Of a stretch of DNA of 64,000 nt, positions 42,343 to 51,455 are shown in pieces. The notes beneath the pieces are model-generated. The model was not told the DNA's origin, searched no databases, and saw nothing but the letters and a program-made list of their open reading frames with translations. The stretch covers positions 186,001 through 250,000 of the forward strand of contig NZ_JAGETY010000006.1 in assembly GCF_017571525.1 (NCBI RefSeq), written 5' to 3'. The number at the start of each line of letters is the position of its first letter. Positions within the stretch are counted from its first letter, which is position 1. The position numbers were made by a program, and so were the translations under genes. The stretch comes from Hymenobacter sp. BT559 (GTDB taxonomy: Bacteria > Bacteroidota > Bacteroidia > Cytophagales > Hymenobacteraceae).

Positions 42343-42771
42343 ATGCAGATTAGCAGTCGATTTTCGGTAGCCGTGCATGTGCTCACGCTGCTGGCCGTGA
42401 CGCCCGTCGGCGAGCTGCTAACTTCTGACCGCATGGCGGGCAGCGTCAACACCAATCCCGTCGTAATCCGGCGTATCCTGGGCCAGCTCAAAAAAGCGGG
42501 CCTAGTGGAGGTGCGCGCGGCGGCCGGTGGCACGTATCTGCGCCGCGCCCCGGCCGACATTACGCTGCTCGACGTGTACCGGGCGGTGGAAGTAGTAGAG
42601 GGCGACCTCTTTAGTATACATGACAAGCCTAACCCTAAGTGTCCGGTTGGCCGCAACATTCAGGTCGCGCTCGACGATACCTTGCGCCGTGCTCAAGCGG
42701 CTTTAGAGCAGCAACTGGCTGGTGTGAGCGTGGCGCAGGTAGCAGCCGGTATGGGCGAGCTAGTAGGCTAG
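42343..42771 (+). CDS. Rrf2 family transcriptional regulator (YwnA-like)
   Basis: A 142-residue winged-helix regulator of the Rrf2 family: the helix-turn-helix segment TNPVVIRRILGQLKKAGLVE, then RAAAGGTYLRRAPADITLLD and VEGDLFS. Only one cysteine is present (KPNPKCPVGRN) instead of the three that bind Fe-S in IscR or NsrR, so it is of the non-cluster YwnA-like kind. It lies upstream of an NAD(P)-binding oxidoreductase, and a perfect palindrome sits between them, so it likely represses that gene in response to electrophiles or oxidation. It appears co-transcribed with the YjbR gene. Confidence 0.85.
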   Translation: MQISSRFSVAVHVLTLLAVTPVGELLTSDRMAGSVNTNPVVIRRILGQLKKAGLVEVRAAAGGTYLRRAPADITLLDVYRAVEVVEGDLFSIHDKPNPKCPVGRNIQVALDDTLRRAQAALEQQLAGVSVAQVAAGMGELVG

Positions 42772-42788
42772 TGTTTTTTTTGCGAGTT

Positions 42789-42834
42789 ATTGTAACAATA
42801 ATGGTTACAATGAAGTTGATGCCGTATACCTTTG
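42789..42834 (+). promoter_or_regulatory. Palindromic operator and promoter of the NAD(P)-binding oxidoreductase
   Basis: A perfect palindrome ATTGTAAC-N7-GTTACAAT at 42789-42811 is followed by the -7 box TACCTTTG at 42827-42834. The right half-site lies about where the -33 element should be, so a bound regulator would block RNA polymerase. The adjacent Rrf2 gene is the obvious candidate regulator; binding is inferred. Confidence 0.75.
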
Positions 42835-42897
42835 CAGCTGCCAAGCTAGCCTGCTAGGGTTGCACGGCATAACCACTTACTCATCAAACCTAAACGT

Positions 42898-43548
42898 ATG
42901 AAAATTGCTCTTATCGGCGGCACCGGCTTCGTTGGTTCTCACCTATTGCACGAAGCGCTCACGCGGGGGCACCAAGTCACCGCTATCGTGCGCGACCCAG
43001 CCAAACTGACCGAAAAAAACGACCACTTGACGGTGGTGACTGGCGATGTGAACAACCCAGAGCAACTGGCTCAGCAGCTAGCGGGCCACGACGTAGTGCT
43101 CAATGCATTCAACGCCGGCTGGGGCAACCCCAATCTGTACAACGATTCCTTAGCCGGCTCGCGCGCCATCGAACAAGCGACCGAGCAAAGCGGCGTGCCG
43201 CGCCTATTTGTAATCGGTGGGGCAGGCAGCTTGTATATCGACGGTCACCAATTGGTGGATGGCCCGCAGTTTCCGGCTGAATACAAGGCTGGTGCTACGG
43301 CAGCCCGCGACTATCTTAACGAGTTGAAGCAGAACACTAAACTCGATTGGACGTTCCTCAGCCCCGCCATTGAAATGCACCAGGGCATCGATACGGGCCG
43401 CACCGGGCACTACCGCCTCGGCACCGAAAACCCGGTGTTCAACGCCGAAGGCCGCAGCATCCTGTCGGGCGAGGACCTAGCCGTGGCCGCGCTCGACGAA
43501 CTCGAAAAACATCAGTTCAGCCGCCAGCGCTTTACCGCTGCTTACTAG
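42898..43548 (+). CDS. NAD(P)H-binding oxidoreductase (YwnB-like)
   Basis: A 216-residue atypical SDR of the NAD(P)H-binding (NmrA/YwnB-like) group. It starts with the Rossmann motif MKIALIGGTGFVGSHLLHE, then IVRDPAKLTEKNDHLTVVTG, and the conserved DWTFLSPAIEMHQGIDTGRT. In Bacillus the pair YwnA/YwnB, an Rrf2 regulator and a similar oxidoreductase, is linked to stress response. Here the same neighbour order and a strong palindromic operator occur. A strong terminator follows. Confidence 0.86.
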   Translation: MKIALIGGTGFVGSHLLHEALTRGHQVTAIVRDPAKLTEKNDHLTVVTGDVNNPEQLAQQLAGHDVVLNAFNAGWGNPNLYNDSLAGSRAIEQATEQSGVPRLFVIGGAGSLYIDGHQLVDGPQFPAEYKAGATAARDYLNELKQNTKLDWTFLSPAIEMHQGIDTGRTGHYRLGTENPVFNAEGRSILSGEDLAVAALDELEKHQFSRQRFTAAY

Positions 43549-43560
43549 GCTGGTACTATC

Positions 43561-43613
43561 CCTGGCACGCAAAAGGCCGCCCTGCTCAGCAAGGCGGCCT
43601 TTTGCGTGCCAGG
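43561..43613. terminator. Bidirectional terminator between convergent genes
   Basis: Perfect 21-bp arms (43561-43581 and 43593-43613) with an 11-base loop and A/T tracts on both sides inside the stem, placed between the oxidoreductase (plus) and the M14 peptidase (minus). Confidence 0.85.
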
Positions 43614-43622
43614 TAGGCTAGT

Positions 43623-46250
43623 TTACTGTCCTACTAAGAATACAGCGTTGCCAAACAGCAACTTGCCGCTTTGCCAGAACGCCCGGAACAGCGGGTTGTC
43701 GCCGAGGTACACTACCTGGCCACGGCCGAGGTCCTGCTCGCCGAGCACGAAGGTGTCTACCAGCTCCTTACGGGCCTTCGAGCCCGCGAAGCCTGCGTAG
43801 TAGCCGTTCTTCTTGATGACGCCCACGTTCCAACCGCCCTTGCCTAAGAAGCGGTAGTTGAGCGGCGTGCGGATAAGCGCCGAATAAGTATCGCCGTAGC
43901 CGAACGCCAGCGGATGGGTGTTGTCGAGCTGCACGCGGTAAATGGTGCCTAGCGCCTGGTCTTCCGTGTTTTCGCGCTCGGTGGTGCCGTAGCGGCGCAG
44001 CGGCAGGTAGGGGTTGGCCATGGTGGCTTTCTTGAGCGCTACTGAGTCGGCCGACTTGGTTTTGAGCAAGAAGTCGCGCTTGTTGGCCAGGAATTTAGCG
44101 CCGCCTTCCATCGCGATGAGCTTGCCGCCAGCACGTACCCAAGCCTTGAGGTTTTCGAGGGCCGGGGTGGGGTAGATGTCGGTATAGTCGCCGTCGGGCA
44201 AGATGAGCACGTCGATTTTCGACATGGCCACGCGGTTCAGATAGTCGGTGCCCAGCACCGTAATCGGGTAGCCGAGCTGCTGCTCAAAGAAGTGCCACAC
44301 TTCGCCAAAGGCCGTGGCGTCGATGCCAGGCCCGGCCACTACGGCCACGTTGGGCTGCTTCACAAAGTGCACACTGCCCGAGCCCAGGTCGTGGCCGGTA
44401 GTCGAAAAGCCCGTTTTTACCGCCTGTACCACCGAGCCAGCCGAGTCGGCCTGTGCCCGCACAATTTGGTCAAACTTGGGCCCTAGCGCCTCGTTGCCGG
44501 TGCGCGTAATAATGAGCGTGCCGGGGGCATACTTCTGGCCTTCGGCCTCAAAGCCCTGCTGAGCGAAACGCACTTTCACTTTCTGCTGGAGCAGTTTGCT
44601 CAGGAAGCGCACATCCTGCAGGTTGTTCCAGCGGGCGAGGTAGGCGTAAGGCTGGGCATCCGTGGCGGCGCTGCCCTTCACTACCGGCTGCGAAGGTGTG
44701 GGCCCGCTGGCGTCGAGGCGCTGGGTAAGCGCATAGGCTTTCACGCCAAACGAGTAGGGCAGAGCCCACGACGTGATGTCGTAGGTGAGCGAGTCTTCGA
44801 GTTGCGGGCGCGGCTCGAACAGCACTTTCACTAGGGTCGATTTGGGCTGATACATGCTCACGAGCACGTCGTGGGGCTGCACGGTAACGGCCTCTGTTTT
44901 GCCACTAGCATAGCTGTAGCCGTTGGTTTTGAGCTGCTTGGGGGCAAAGCCGTAGCTGATGTTCTGGCGCTCCAGATACTGCGTCAGCATACGTAGCTGG
45001 CCGGGGTCGTTGCCCGAAGCCAGCACGTAGGTTTTGTAGGTGCCGCCGGGCTTAGTCTTAGCCGTGGTGAAGTACGACTGAAACTCGCGCAGCAGGTCGT
45101 CGTGGCGCTCGGCCGTGGCCTGAATGGTGGCCCGGCTGGCCGCGTGGTGGTGCGAAATGCGCTGAGCCAGCGTGAGGGTATCGCCGTCGGTGCGGGCGTA
45201 GGCTACGCCGGCCGGGCCGCCACCACCCTGCTCATACGTCATGCCGATGGCGCCGTTGAAGCTAGGCCAGGTGTCGCCGTAGGTCGGAGCATACAGGTCG
45301 TAAACTTCCCGGGTAAAGTATAGCCAGTTGTTTTTGTCGAACGTGGCCCGGTTGTAGTCGCCGATGACGTTCTGAAACTTGCGCTGCCAGGGCGTAATGT
45401 CCTGGTGGTAGGGCTTGGCGGCCGGCGAGAAGTAGTACGAGTTGTTTGGCCCCATCTCGTGGAAGTCGGCGTGCACCTGGGGTAGCCACTTATTATACAG
45501 CACAATACGCTGGCGGCTTTCCTGCTGGGTTTGCCAGGCCCAGTCGCGGTTCAGGTCGAAGTAGTAGTGGTTGTAGCGCCCGCCGGGCCAGGGCTCGTGG
45601 TGCTCCCACGAGTCGGGGCTGGCGTTCACGCGCTGGTTGCGCACGCGGTTGTACCAGTTCACGTAGCGGTCGTGGCCGTCGGGGTTCACGCAGGGGTCCA
45701 CCACAATAACGGTGTTCTTGAGCCAGTCCTGCATCTGCGTGTCCTGGGGGTTAGCCAGGTCGTAGAGCACCTGCATTACCGCCTCCGAGCTCACGGCCTC
45801 GTTGCCATGCACGTTGTAGCTGAGCCAGCACACGGCCGGCATTTGGCGGCTGGCGGCGCCAGATTCGAGGCTAGCCAGCCGGCGGTCGTTCTGCTGAATG
45901 GCGTCGAGCCGGCCGAAGTTTTCAGTGTTGCCGATTTCGATTACTTCCAGCGTGCGCTTCTCGTAGGTTTTGCCGTAGGGCGTGATGCGCATGCGGCCCG
46001 GCGAGTGGCCCACCACGTGAGCCGCGTAGCGCAATACATCGGCCTGCGGCGTAAACTGGCTGCCCAGCTTGTAGCCCAGAAACTGGTCGGGCGTGAGCAG
46101 CGGCCCCGCTGCATCGGCCGCCGAGGTAGGGCTGGGCGCCGCAGTTTGCGCCGCGCCCGCTAGGGGTAGGGCAAGCCCCAGCAGCAGACCAAGGCCCAGC
46201 CGGCCCACGATGCGCGTTGTGCCTTGCCCGCGAAAGAGTAGAGAAGTCAT
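43623..46250 (-). CDS. M14 family zinc carboxypeptidase, exported
   Basis: An 875-residue exported metallopeptidase. A signal peptide (about 1-34) is followed by the M14 catalytic domain with the zinc motif in NVHGNEAVSSEA, the arginine-containing PCVNPDGHDRYVNW and YFDLNRDW, and the zinc histidine in LPQVHADFHEMGPNNSYYF. After residue 400 come beta-rich domains, including a DUF4159/glutamine-amidotransferase-like region (DVLILPDGDYTDIYP, KAWVRAGGKLIAMEGG). It likely removes C-terminal residues in peptides taken up as nutrients. The ATG at 46250 follows a TTG that gives only one more residue. It is alone on the minus strand. Confidence 0.85.
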   Translation of the reverse strand: MTSLLFRGQGTTRIVGRLGLGLLLGLALPLAGAAQTAAPSPTSAADAAGPLLTPDQFLGYKLGSQFTPQADVLRYAAHVVGHSPGRMRITPYGKTYEKRTLEVIEIGNTENFGRLDAIQQNDRRLASLESGAASRQMPAVCWLSYNVHGNEAVSSEAVMQVLYDLANPQDTQMQDWLKNTVIVVDPCVNPDGHDRYVNWYNRVRNQRVNASPDSWEHHEPWPGGRYNHYYFDLNRDWAWQTQQESRQRIVLYNKWLPQVHADFHEMGPNNSYYFSPAAKPYHQDITPWQRKFQNVIGDYNRATFDKNNWLYFTREVYDLYAPTYGDTWPSFNGAIGMTYEQGGGGPAGVAYARTDGDTLTLAQRISHHHAASRATIQATAERHDDLLREFQSYFTTAKTKPGGTYKTYVLASGNDPGQLRMLTQYLERQNISYGFAPKQLKTNGYSYASGKTEAVTVQPHDVLVSMYQPKSTLVKVLFEPRPQLEDSLTYDITSWALPYSFGVKAYALTQRLDASGPTPSQPVVKGSAATDAQPYAYLARWNNLQDVRFLSKLLQQKVKVRFAQQGFEAEGQKYAPGTLIITRTGNEALGPKFDQIVRAQADSAGSVVQAVKTGFSTTGHDLGSGSVHFVKQPNVAVVAGPGIDATAFGEVWHFFEQQLGYPITVLGTDYLNRVAMSKIDVLILPDGDYTDIYPTPALENLKAWVRAGGKLIAMEGGAKFLANKRDFLLKTKSADSVALKKATMANPYLPLRRYGTTERENTEDQALGTIYRVQLDNTHPLAFGYGDTYSALIRTPLNYRFLGKGGWNVGVIKKNGYYAGFAGSKARKELVDTFVLGEQDLGRGQVVYLGDNPLFRAFWQSGKLLFGNAVFLVGQ

Positions 46251-46416
46251 CAAAGAAAGAATGGAGTAAATTGAGAAGGCAAAGGATTAAGCGTAGGGTG
46301 CAAAGATGCAGCCGGGGGCTTTACCTACCAGCACAGCGTTTGCAAAGGAGAGCATTTAGCGGAAATGTTGCTCAATCCAGCCAAAAGCTCCCTAGTCGGT
46401 AGCCTCTGGTTTCTGG

Positions 46417-47913
46417 TTAAGAAGCTAAGCTTGGCCGCTTGCTAAACCAGGGCTGCGCTTGTTCGAGCTGCCCGGCCAGCCGAAAGAGCACGTCTTCGGC
46501 GCCGAGCCTGGCTATGAACTGCACCCCGCAGGGCAGGCCGTCGGCGGTCCAGTGCAGGGGCACCGACATGGCCGGCTGGCCCGTGAGGTTGGCTAGCTGG
46601 GTGTAGGGCGTCTTCTCCAGATTTTGCTCGGCCAGCTTCTCTACCAGCCCCGAGCGCCGGATAACGCCTCCCAACCCGAAGGTATTCACCACTTTCAGCA
46701 GCTTCTGCTCAAATGGCTTGGGCTGCAGCTCCCCGATGCGCACCGGTGGCGTAGCCAGCGTAGGAGTCAGCAGCAAGTCATATTTTTCATGAAAGAGGCC
46801 CATGCGGCGGGCGTGCTCGTTCCAGGTGTGGCGGGCGGCGGCAAAGTCGGCGGCCGAGTAGGTGCGGCCCAGCAGGCCGAGCAGCCAGGTAGTGGGCTCG
46901 ACATCGGCAGGCCGCGCCGGGCGGCCCAGCACCTTGGCCAAGCTGACGATGCTAGCCCCCGTTTCGCCAAAGTAGAGCATGAGAAAGGCCGTGGCCACGG
47001 CCCGACCATCGAAGGGTAGCGGCACTTCCTCCACGTCGTGGCCCAGGCTTTCGAGCAGGCTGGCCGCCTCGCGCACGGCCGTAGCGCACTCGGGGTGCAG
47101 CGGCCGGCCTAGCGGGTGGGCTAGTGTGAAGCCGAGGCGCAGCCGGCCAGGCGGGCGGCCCACTTCCTCCAGGTAAGGCCGCTCGGGCTGGGGCAGGAAG
47201 TACGGGGCGCCCACATCGGGCCCCTGCGTAGCGTCGAGCATGGCCGCGCTGTCGCGCACCGAGCGCGTGAGCACGTGCTCCACGGCGGCGCCCTGCCACT
47301 TTTCGCCCTGCTCGGGCCCGGTAGGCACGCGGCCCCGGCTGGGTTTCAGCCCAAACAGCCCGCAGCAGGCCGCCGGAATGCGAATGGAGCCGCCGCCATC
47401 GCCCGCGCCGGCGAGTGGCGTGATGCCGGCGGCCACGGCTGCCGCCGCGCCGCCGCTGCTGCCGCCCGGCGTGTGGCCGAGCGACCACGGATTGCGGCAA
47501 GGGCCATATAGCGCGGGCTCGGTCACGGCCAGCAGCGCAAATTCGGGCGTGTTGGTTTTTCCTAAAATATTGACGCCCGCGGCCTGCCAGCGGCGCACCA
47601 GCTCGGCGTCTTCGGTGGGCACAAAGTGGCGCAGCGCCTGGCTGCCGCCGGTGTGTGGCACGCCCGCGTATTGGGCACCAAAGTCCTTCAGCAAAAAGGG
47701 CACGCCCCCGAATGGGCCAGCCGGTAGGTCGGACGTGGCCCGCTGCTGCGCCTGCTCGAATAACTTGAGAATGATGGCATTGATGCGCGGGTTTACGGCT
47801 TCGGCGCGGGCAATGGCCGCCGCGCAAAGCTCGGCGGCGGTGAGCTGACCGCTGGCTACGAGGGTCGCCATGCCCAGACCATCGAGCTGGTCGTATTCGG
47901 TGGGAGAAAGCAT
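46417..47913 (-). CDS. Amidase (amidase signature family)
   Basis: A 498-residue amidase-signature hydrolase. The Ser-cisSer-Lys triad is present: lysine in VPFLLKDFGAQ, cis-serine and nucleophile in HTPGGSSGGAAAAVAAG and GDGGGSIRIPAA. The C-terminal part (MSVPLHWTADGLPCGVQFI) is typical. It hydrolyses amides; the substrate cannot be told. The ATG at 47913 gives MLSPTEYDQLDGLGM; a longer reading from 48000 is judged spurious because it overlaps the divergent S9 peptidase start. It is not part of a GatCAB set, since GatB and GatC are absent here. Confidence 0.86.
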   Translation of the reverse strand: MLSPTEYDQLDGLGMATLVASGQLTAAELCAAAIARAEAVNPRINAIILKLFEQAQQRATSDLPAGPFGGVPFLLKDFGAQYAGVPHTGGSQALRHFVPTEDAELVRRWQAAGVNILGKTNTPEFALLAVTEPALYGPCRNPWSLGHTPGGSSGGAAAAVAAGITPLAGAGDGGGSIRIPAACCGLFGLKPSRGRVPTGPEQGEKWQGAAVEHVLTRSVRDSAAMLDATQGPDVGAPYFLPQPERPYLEEVGRPPGRLRLGFTLAHPLGRPLHPECATAVREAASLLESLGHDVEEVPLPFDGRAVATAFLMLYFGETGASIVSLAKVLGRPARPADVEPTTWLLGLLGRTYSAADFAAARHTWNEHARRMGLFHEKYDLLLTPTLATPPVRIGELQPKPFEQKLLKVVNTFGLGGVIRRSGLVEKLAEQNLEKTPYTQLANLTGQPAMSVPLHWTADGLPCGVQFIARLGAEDVLFRLAGQLEQAQPWFSKRPSLAS

Positions 47914-47988
47914 GGCGGCAAGATAGGGGCGGCTTGGGTGCGTCTGGGCGTTAACTTGGCGCGTCCTTGTAGTTCCTTTACATTTAGT

Positions 47989-50028
47989 ATGAAAAAACAA
48001 CTACTTTTTGTGGCCGCGCTAGCCCTGCCCCTGGCTAGCTACGCCCAGACGGCTCCGCGCCCGCTCAACCTTACCGACCTGGCCCGGATGCGCGACGTGG
48101 GCGACCCCAACCTCTCGCCCGATGGCGCCTGGGTGGCCTACACCGTGTCGCGCATCGACACGACCACCGACAAGCGCGATGCCGACGTGTGGATGGCCCG
48201 CACCGACGGCTCCCAAAACCTGCGCGTCACCACCAACCCCGCCAGCGAAACCCGCCCGCGCTTCAGCCCCGACGGCAAGTACCTGAGCTTTCTCTCGGGC
48301 CGCAATGAGGAAGACGGCAACGCCCAATTGTGGCTGCTGAACCGCGCCGGCGGTGAGGCCGAAAAAGTAACCAAGCTCAAGGGCAGCGTGTCGGATTATA
48401 TCTGGAGCCCCGATGGCAAGCGCATCGCGATGATTATCAAGGATGCCGACCCCGACTCGCTCACCGCTGCTCAAAAGGCGAAGAAGAAAACGGCGCCGCC
48501 CATCGTCATCGACCGTTTCCAGTTTAAGAAGGACGTCGATGGCTATTTGAATAACCAGCGCCAGCACCTCTACGTGTTCGACGTGGCCACGCGCCGCCTC
48601 AGCAACCTCACGCCCGGCGTGTACGATGAGAACCTGCCCGCCTGGAGCCCCGATAGCAAGCAGCTGGTATTCAGTAGCAAGCGCGGCCCCGACCCCGACC
48701 GCCACGACAACTACGACCTCTTCCTCATTGATGCGCAGCCCGGCTCCACCGCTAGGCCCCTGCTGGCCACCGATGTGCCCGAAAGCGCCCCCAACTACGG
48801 CAGCCGCCCCGCTTGGAGCCCCGATGGTAAGCGCATCGCCTTCGTGCAGGGCGGTCCCAAAGAGCAGCTCGTGTATGCCCTGCACCAGCTCATGGTGGTA
48901 GATGTGGCCGGCGGCCCCGCCCGCGCCCTCACCGCTGGCCTCGACCGCAACACCACCCAGCCGCAGTGGAGCGCCGATGGCAAAAGCATCTATTTCCTGC
49001 TCGAAGACGACCGCGCCGAGTCGCTGATGCGCGTAGGGGCTAACGGCGGCAAAATTGAGAAAGTGCTGGCCGGCGCCCGCCAGGTCGGCGACTTCGATAG
49101 GACCGCCAAGGGCACTACGGTAGTGCTCAGCAGCCAGCCGCAGCAGCCCACCGAAGTATTCGCGCTTGATAAAAAAGGTGGCTTGCTGCCGTTGTCTAAG
49201 CAGAATGATGCTTGGCTAAAAGGCGTGTCGTTAGGGGCCGTCGAGCCCATTCAGGCTAAAAGCAAGGATGGCACGCTGGTGAGCGGCTTTATGGTGAAGC
49301 CGGTGGGCTACCAGGCCGGCCGCAAGTATCCGACCATCCTGCGCATTCACGGCGGGCCGGTGGCGCAGTTTGGCTACGGCTTTGCCTTTGAGTGGCAATA
49401 CTTTGCCGCCAACGGCTATGCCGTGGTGGTGGCCAACCCGCGCGGCAGTTCGGGCCGGGGCCTGGAATACAGCAAGGCCATCTACGCCGACTGGGGCAAC
49501 AAAGACACCGACGACGTGCTGGCCGTGGTAGACTATGCCGTGGCGCAGGGCCTGGCCGACCCCGACCGCCTCGGCGTGGGCGGCTGGAGCTACGGCGGCA
49601 TCATGACCGACCAGGTTATTGCCCGCGACCAGCGCTTTAAGGCGGCCGTGAGCGGCGCCAGCATCGGCAACGTGCTCGCCGGCTACGGCACCGACCAGTA
49701 CATCCGCGACTACGAAACGGAGCTGGGCACGCCCTGGAAAAACCCCGACGTGTACATGCGCGTGTCGTACCCCTTCTACCACGCCGATAAAATCAAGACG
49801 CCCACGCTCTTCGTGTGCGGCGAGAAGGATTTCAACGTGCCCCTGCTCAACACCGAGCAGATGTACCAGGCCCTCAAGAGCCTCAACGTGCCGACGCAGC
49901 TCGTCATCTACCCCGGCCAGTTTCACGGAGTAACCACCCCTAGCTACGTAAAGGACCGCTACGTGCGCTACCTGAATTGGTACAATAAGTACCTGATGCC
50001 CGGCGGCACGGCCCAGGCTGGCAAGTAA
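47989..50028 (+). CDS. S9 family prolyl oligopeptidase, exported
   Basis: A 679-residue exported serine peptidase. A signal peptide MKKQLLFVAALALPLASYAQ leads to a beta-propeller with repeated DGAWVAY/SPDGK blades (48060-49100), then an alpha/beta-hydrolase domain with the nucleophile S534 in GWSYGG, a catalytic Asp near the C-terminal part and a His in the PGQFHGV region. It belongs to the dipeptidyl/acylaminoacyl peptidase branch used for peptide nutrition. The ATG at 47989 was chosen over an upstream one at 47938. A perfect terminator follows. Confidence 0.9.
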   Translation: MKKQLLFVAALALPLASYAQTAPRPLNLTDLARMRDVGDPNLSPDGAWVAYTVSRIDTTTDKRDADVWMARTDGSQNLRVTTNPASETRPRFSPDGKYLSFLSGRNEEDGNAQLWLLNRAGGEAEKVTKLKGSVSDYIWSPDGKRIAMIIKDADPDSLTAAQKAKKKTAPPIVIDRFQFKKDVDGYLNNQRQHLYVFDVATRRLSNLTPGVYDENLPAWSPDSKQLVFSSKRGPDPDRHDNYDLFLIDAQPGSTARPLLATDVPESAPNYGSRPAWSPDGKRIAFVQGGPKEQLVYALHQLMVVDVAGGPARALTAGLDRNTTQPQWSADGKSIYFLLEDDRAESLMRVGANGGKIEKVLAGARQVGDFDRTAKGTTVVLSSQPQQPTEVFALDKKGGLLPLSKQNDAWLKGVSLGAVEPIQAKSKDGTLVSGFMVKPVGYQAGRKYPTILRIHGGPVAQFGYGFAFEWQYFAANGYAVVVANPRGSSGRGLEYSKAIYADWGNKDTDDVLAVVDYAVAQGLADPDRLGVGGWSYGGIMTDQVIARDQRFKAAVSGASIGNVLAGYGTDQYIRDYETELGTPWKNPDVYMRVSYPFYHADKIKTPTLFVCGEKDFNVPLLNTEQMYQALKSLNVPTQLVIYPGQFHGVTTPSYVKDRYVRYLNWYNKYLMPGGTAQAGK

Positions 50029-50040
50029 AAAGTTAAAAGG

Positions 50041-50072
50041 AAAAAGCCCGCTGCATTTGCAGCGGGCTTTTT
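50041..50072. terminator. Bidirectional terminator after the S9 peptidase gene
   Basis: AAAAAGCCCGCTGC pairs perfectly with GCAGCGGGCTTTTT around a 4-base loop (14-bp arms). It serves the S9 peptidase gene and possibly the convergent HxlR gene. Confidence 0.9.
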
Positions 50073-50090
50073 CCTTTTAAGAGTCTGGCA

Positions 50091-50459
50091 TTACGCGGCC
50101 ACGCGCTTTCTGCCCACAATGGTTTCGTGGTGCAGGTTGCCCCAGGTGCGCATGGCTTCCAGCACTTCTTCCAGCGTGTTGCTGTAGGGCGTGCGCTCGT
50201 ACTCCACGGTTAGGGGCGTGGTGTTGTACACCGTGCGCTTTACCAGCTGGTTCATTTCCAGCTCCTGCAGTTCTTTTGATAGGATGCTAGGCGAGATGCC
50301 GATAGCGCGGCTTAGCTCCTTGAAGCGGTACTTGCGCTCGCGCAGCACGGCCAGGATGACGAGTTTCCATTTGCCGCCCACCACGTCTAGGGTATCGCGC
50401 ACTGCGTGGTGGGCGCTGCGGCACTGGGGCGAGCTGAGGGGAATACCATTAGGGTGCAT
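50091..50459 (-). CDS. HxlR family transcriptional regulator
   Basis: A 122-residue winged-helix regulator of the HxlR family. It contains DTLDVVGGKWKLVILAVLRE, the recognition helix in ISPSILSKELQELEMNQLVK and TVEYERTPYSNTLEEVLEAM. One cysteine near the N-terminus (SSPQCRSAHH) is in the place used for redox sensing in HypR-like members. The ATG at 50459 was chosen over a TTG upstream. It is divergent from the azoreductase gene, so it probably controls that gene. Confidence 0.86.
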   Translation of the reverse strand: MHPNGIPLSSPQCRSAHHAVRDTLDVVGGKWKLVILAVLRERKYRFKELSRAIGISPSILSKELQELEMNQLVKRTVYNTTPLTVEYERTPYSNTLEEVLEAMRTWGNLHHETIVGRKRVAA

Positions 50460-50680
50460 TAGTACGGGGATAGGCTGGTTAAAAAGCAAGCTGCAATAGT
50501 ACCAGCTGCCCAGCCAGAGGTTTTAGGCCCGCGATAGCTAGTGGCTGGGGCTAGCGGGCGGCGAGTAAGCTGTCAACCCCGCTTAGCGTTAATTTTCAAC
50601 TGCTTAAAAGCCAGATGGCTCCTCTTTTGGGGACCGGTAGCCTTTTTAGAACCAGCTAGGTTACTGGCCAACGGGGCCAA

Positions 50681-50688
50681 TAGGTTTG
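50681..50688 (+). promoter_or_regulatory. -7 promoter box of azoR
   Basis: TAGGTTTG matches TAnnTTTG, 43 bp before the azoreductase ATG. The 272-bp divergent gap with the HxlR gene otherwise holds no palindrome I could make out. Confidence 0.45.
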
Positions 50689-50731
50689 CCCCCGCAGCCA
50701 GCCAAACTACTGCGGCTGCTCTCCCTGGTTC

Positions 50732-51325
50732 ATGCATATCCTACACGTTATTTCCAGTCCGCGCTCGTCGTCTTTTAGCATTCAGCTAGGCCACCAAATA
50801 GTCGAAAAGCTCCTGGCGGCTCACCCCGGCAGCACGGTGCGTGAGCGCAACCTGGCCACGCACCCAATGCCCCATCTCGAAGAGGCCTACCTGCAATCTA
50901 TGTACACGCCGGCCGAAGCCCGCACCCCGGCCCAGCAAGCCGCCTTGCGGCATTCCGACGAGGCCATCCAGGAGCTGCTGGAGGCCGATGTGCTGGTGCT
51001 GGGCGCACCCTTTTACAACTTTGGCATCCCTGCCACCCTCAAATCCTGGATTGACCACCTGTGCCGCTCCGGCATCACGTTTAGCTATACAGCCGCTGGC
51101 CCGAAAGGACTGATAACGGGTAAGAAAGTATACGTTGCGCTTTCTAGCGGCGGTGTTTACTCTGAGGGACCAATGGCTGTCTACGATTTTGTGGCTCCCT
51201 ACCTCCGGGCTACGCTGGGCTTCCTGGGCCTCACCGATATGGAGGTGGTGCGCGTCGAGGGTACCGCGGTTCCTGAGCTGGCCGCAACTGCATTGCCGAA
51301 GGCTATTGCGAGCATTGAAGTGTAA
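50732..51325 (+). CDS. azoR: FMN-dependent NADH-azoreductase
   Basis: A 197-residue flavodoxin-fold quinone/azo reductase. It has MHILHVISSPRSSSFSI for the FMN phosphate site, APFYNFGIPATLKSWIDHLC and ALSSGGVYSEGP. It reduces quinones and azo dyes with NADH and usually works in defence against electrophiles. It is divergent from the HxlR regulator, the usual arrangement for quinone-sensing regulation. A bidirectional terminator shared with leuS follows. Confidence 0.9.
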   Translation: MHILHVISSPRSSSFSIQLGHQIVEKLLAAHPGSTVRERNLATHPMPHLEEAYLQSMYTPAEARTPAQQAALRHSDEAIQELLEADVLVLGAPFYNFGIPATLKSWIDHLCRSGITFSYTAAGPKGLITGKKVYVALSSGGVYSEGPMAVYDFVAPYLRATLGFLGLTDMEVVRVEGTAVPELAATALPKAIASIEV

Positions 51326-51358
51326 GCGGCGAGGTATCACGAACTCGCTTATACCTAA

Positions 51359-51394
51359 AAAAGGCCCCGCTCGGATATCCGAGCGGGGCCTTTT
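51359..51394. terminator. Perfect 36-bp palindromic bidirectional terminator
   Basis: A loopless perfect palindrome with GGCCCCGCTCGG arms and A and T tracts at the ends, between the convergent azoR and leuS genes. Confidence 0.88.
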
Positions 51395-51455
51395 GAGTTT
51401 AGGGATGAATGGCAGGCAGCACGTAGCAAAGCCTGCCGTTCGGCTGGCTACTTTG

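Noticed and set aside
46417..47913. Amidase gene as gatA of a tRNA amidotransferase
   Set aside because: Neither gatB nor gatC is nearby and the protein matches general amidases, so no gatA symbol is given.
48019..48885. Long antisense frame under the S9 peptidase
   Set aside because: The sense frame has a signal peptide, propeller blades and catalytic serine. The antisense translation shows no motif.
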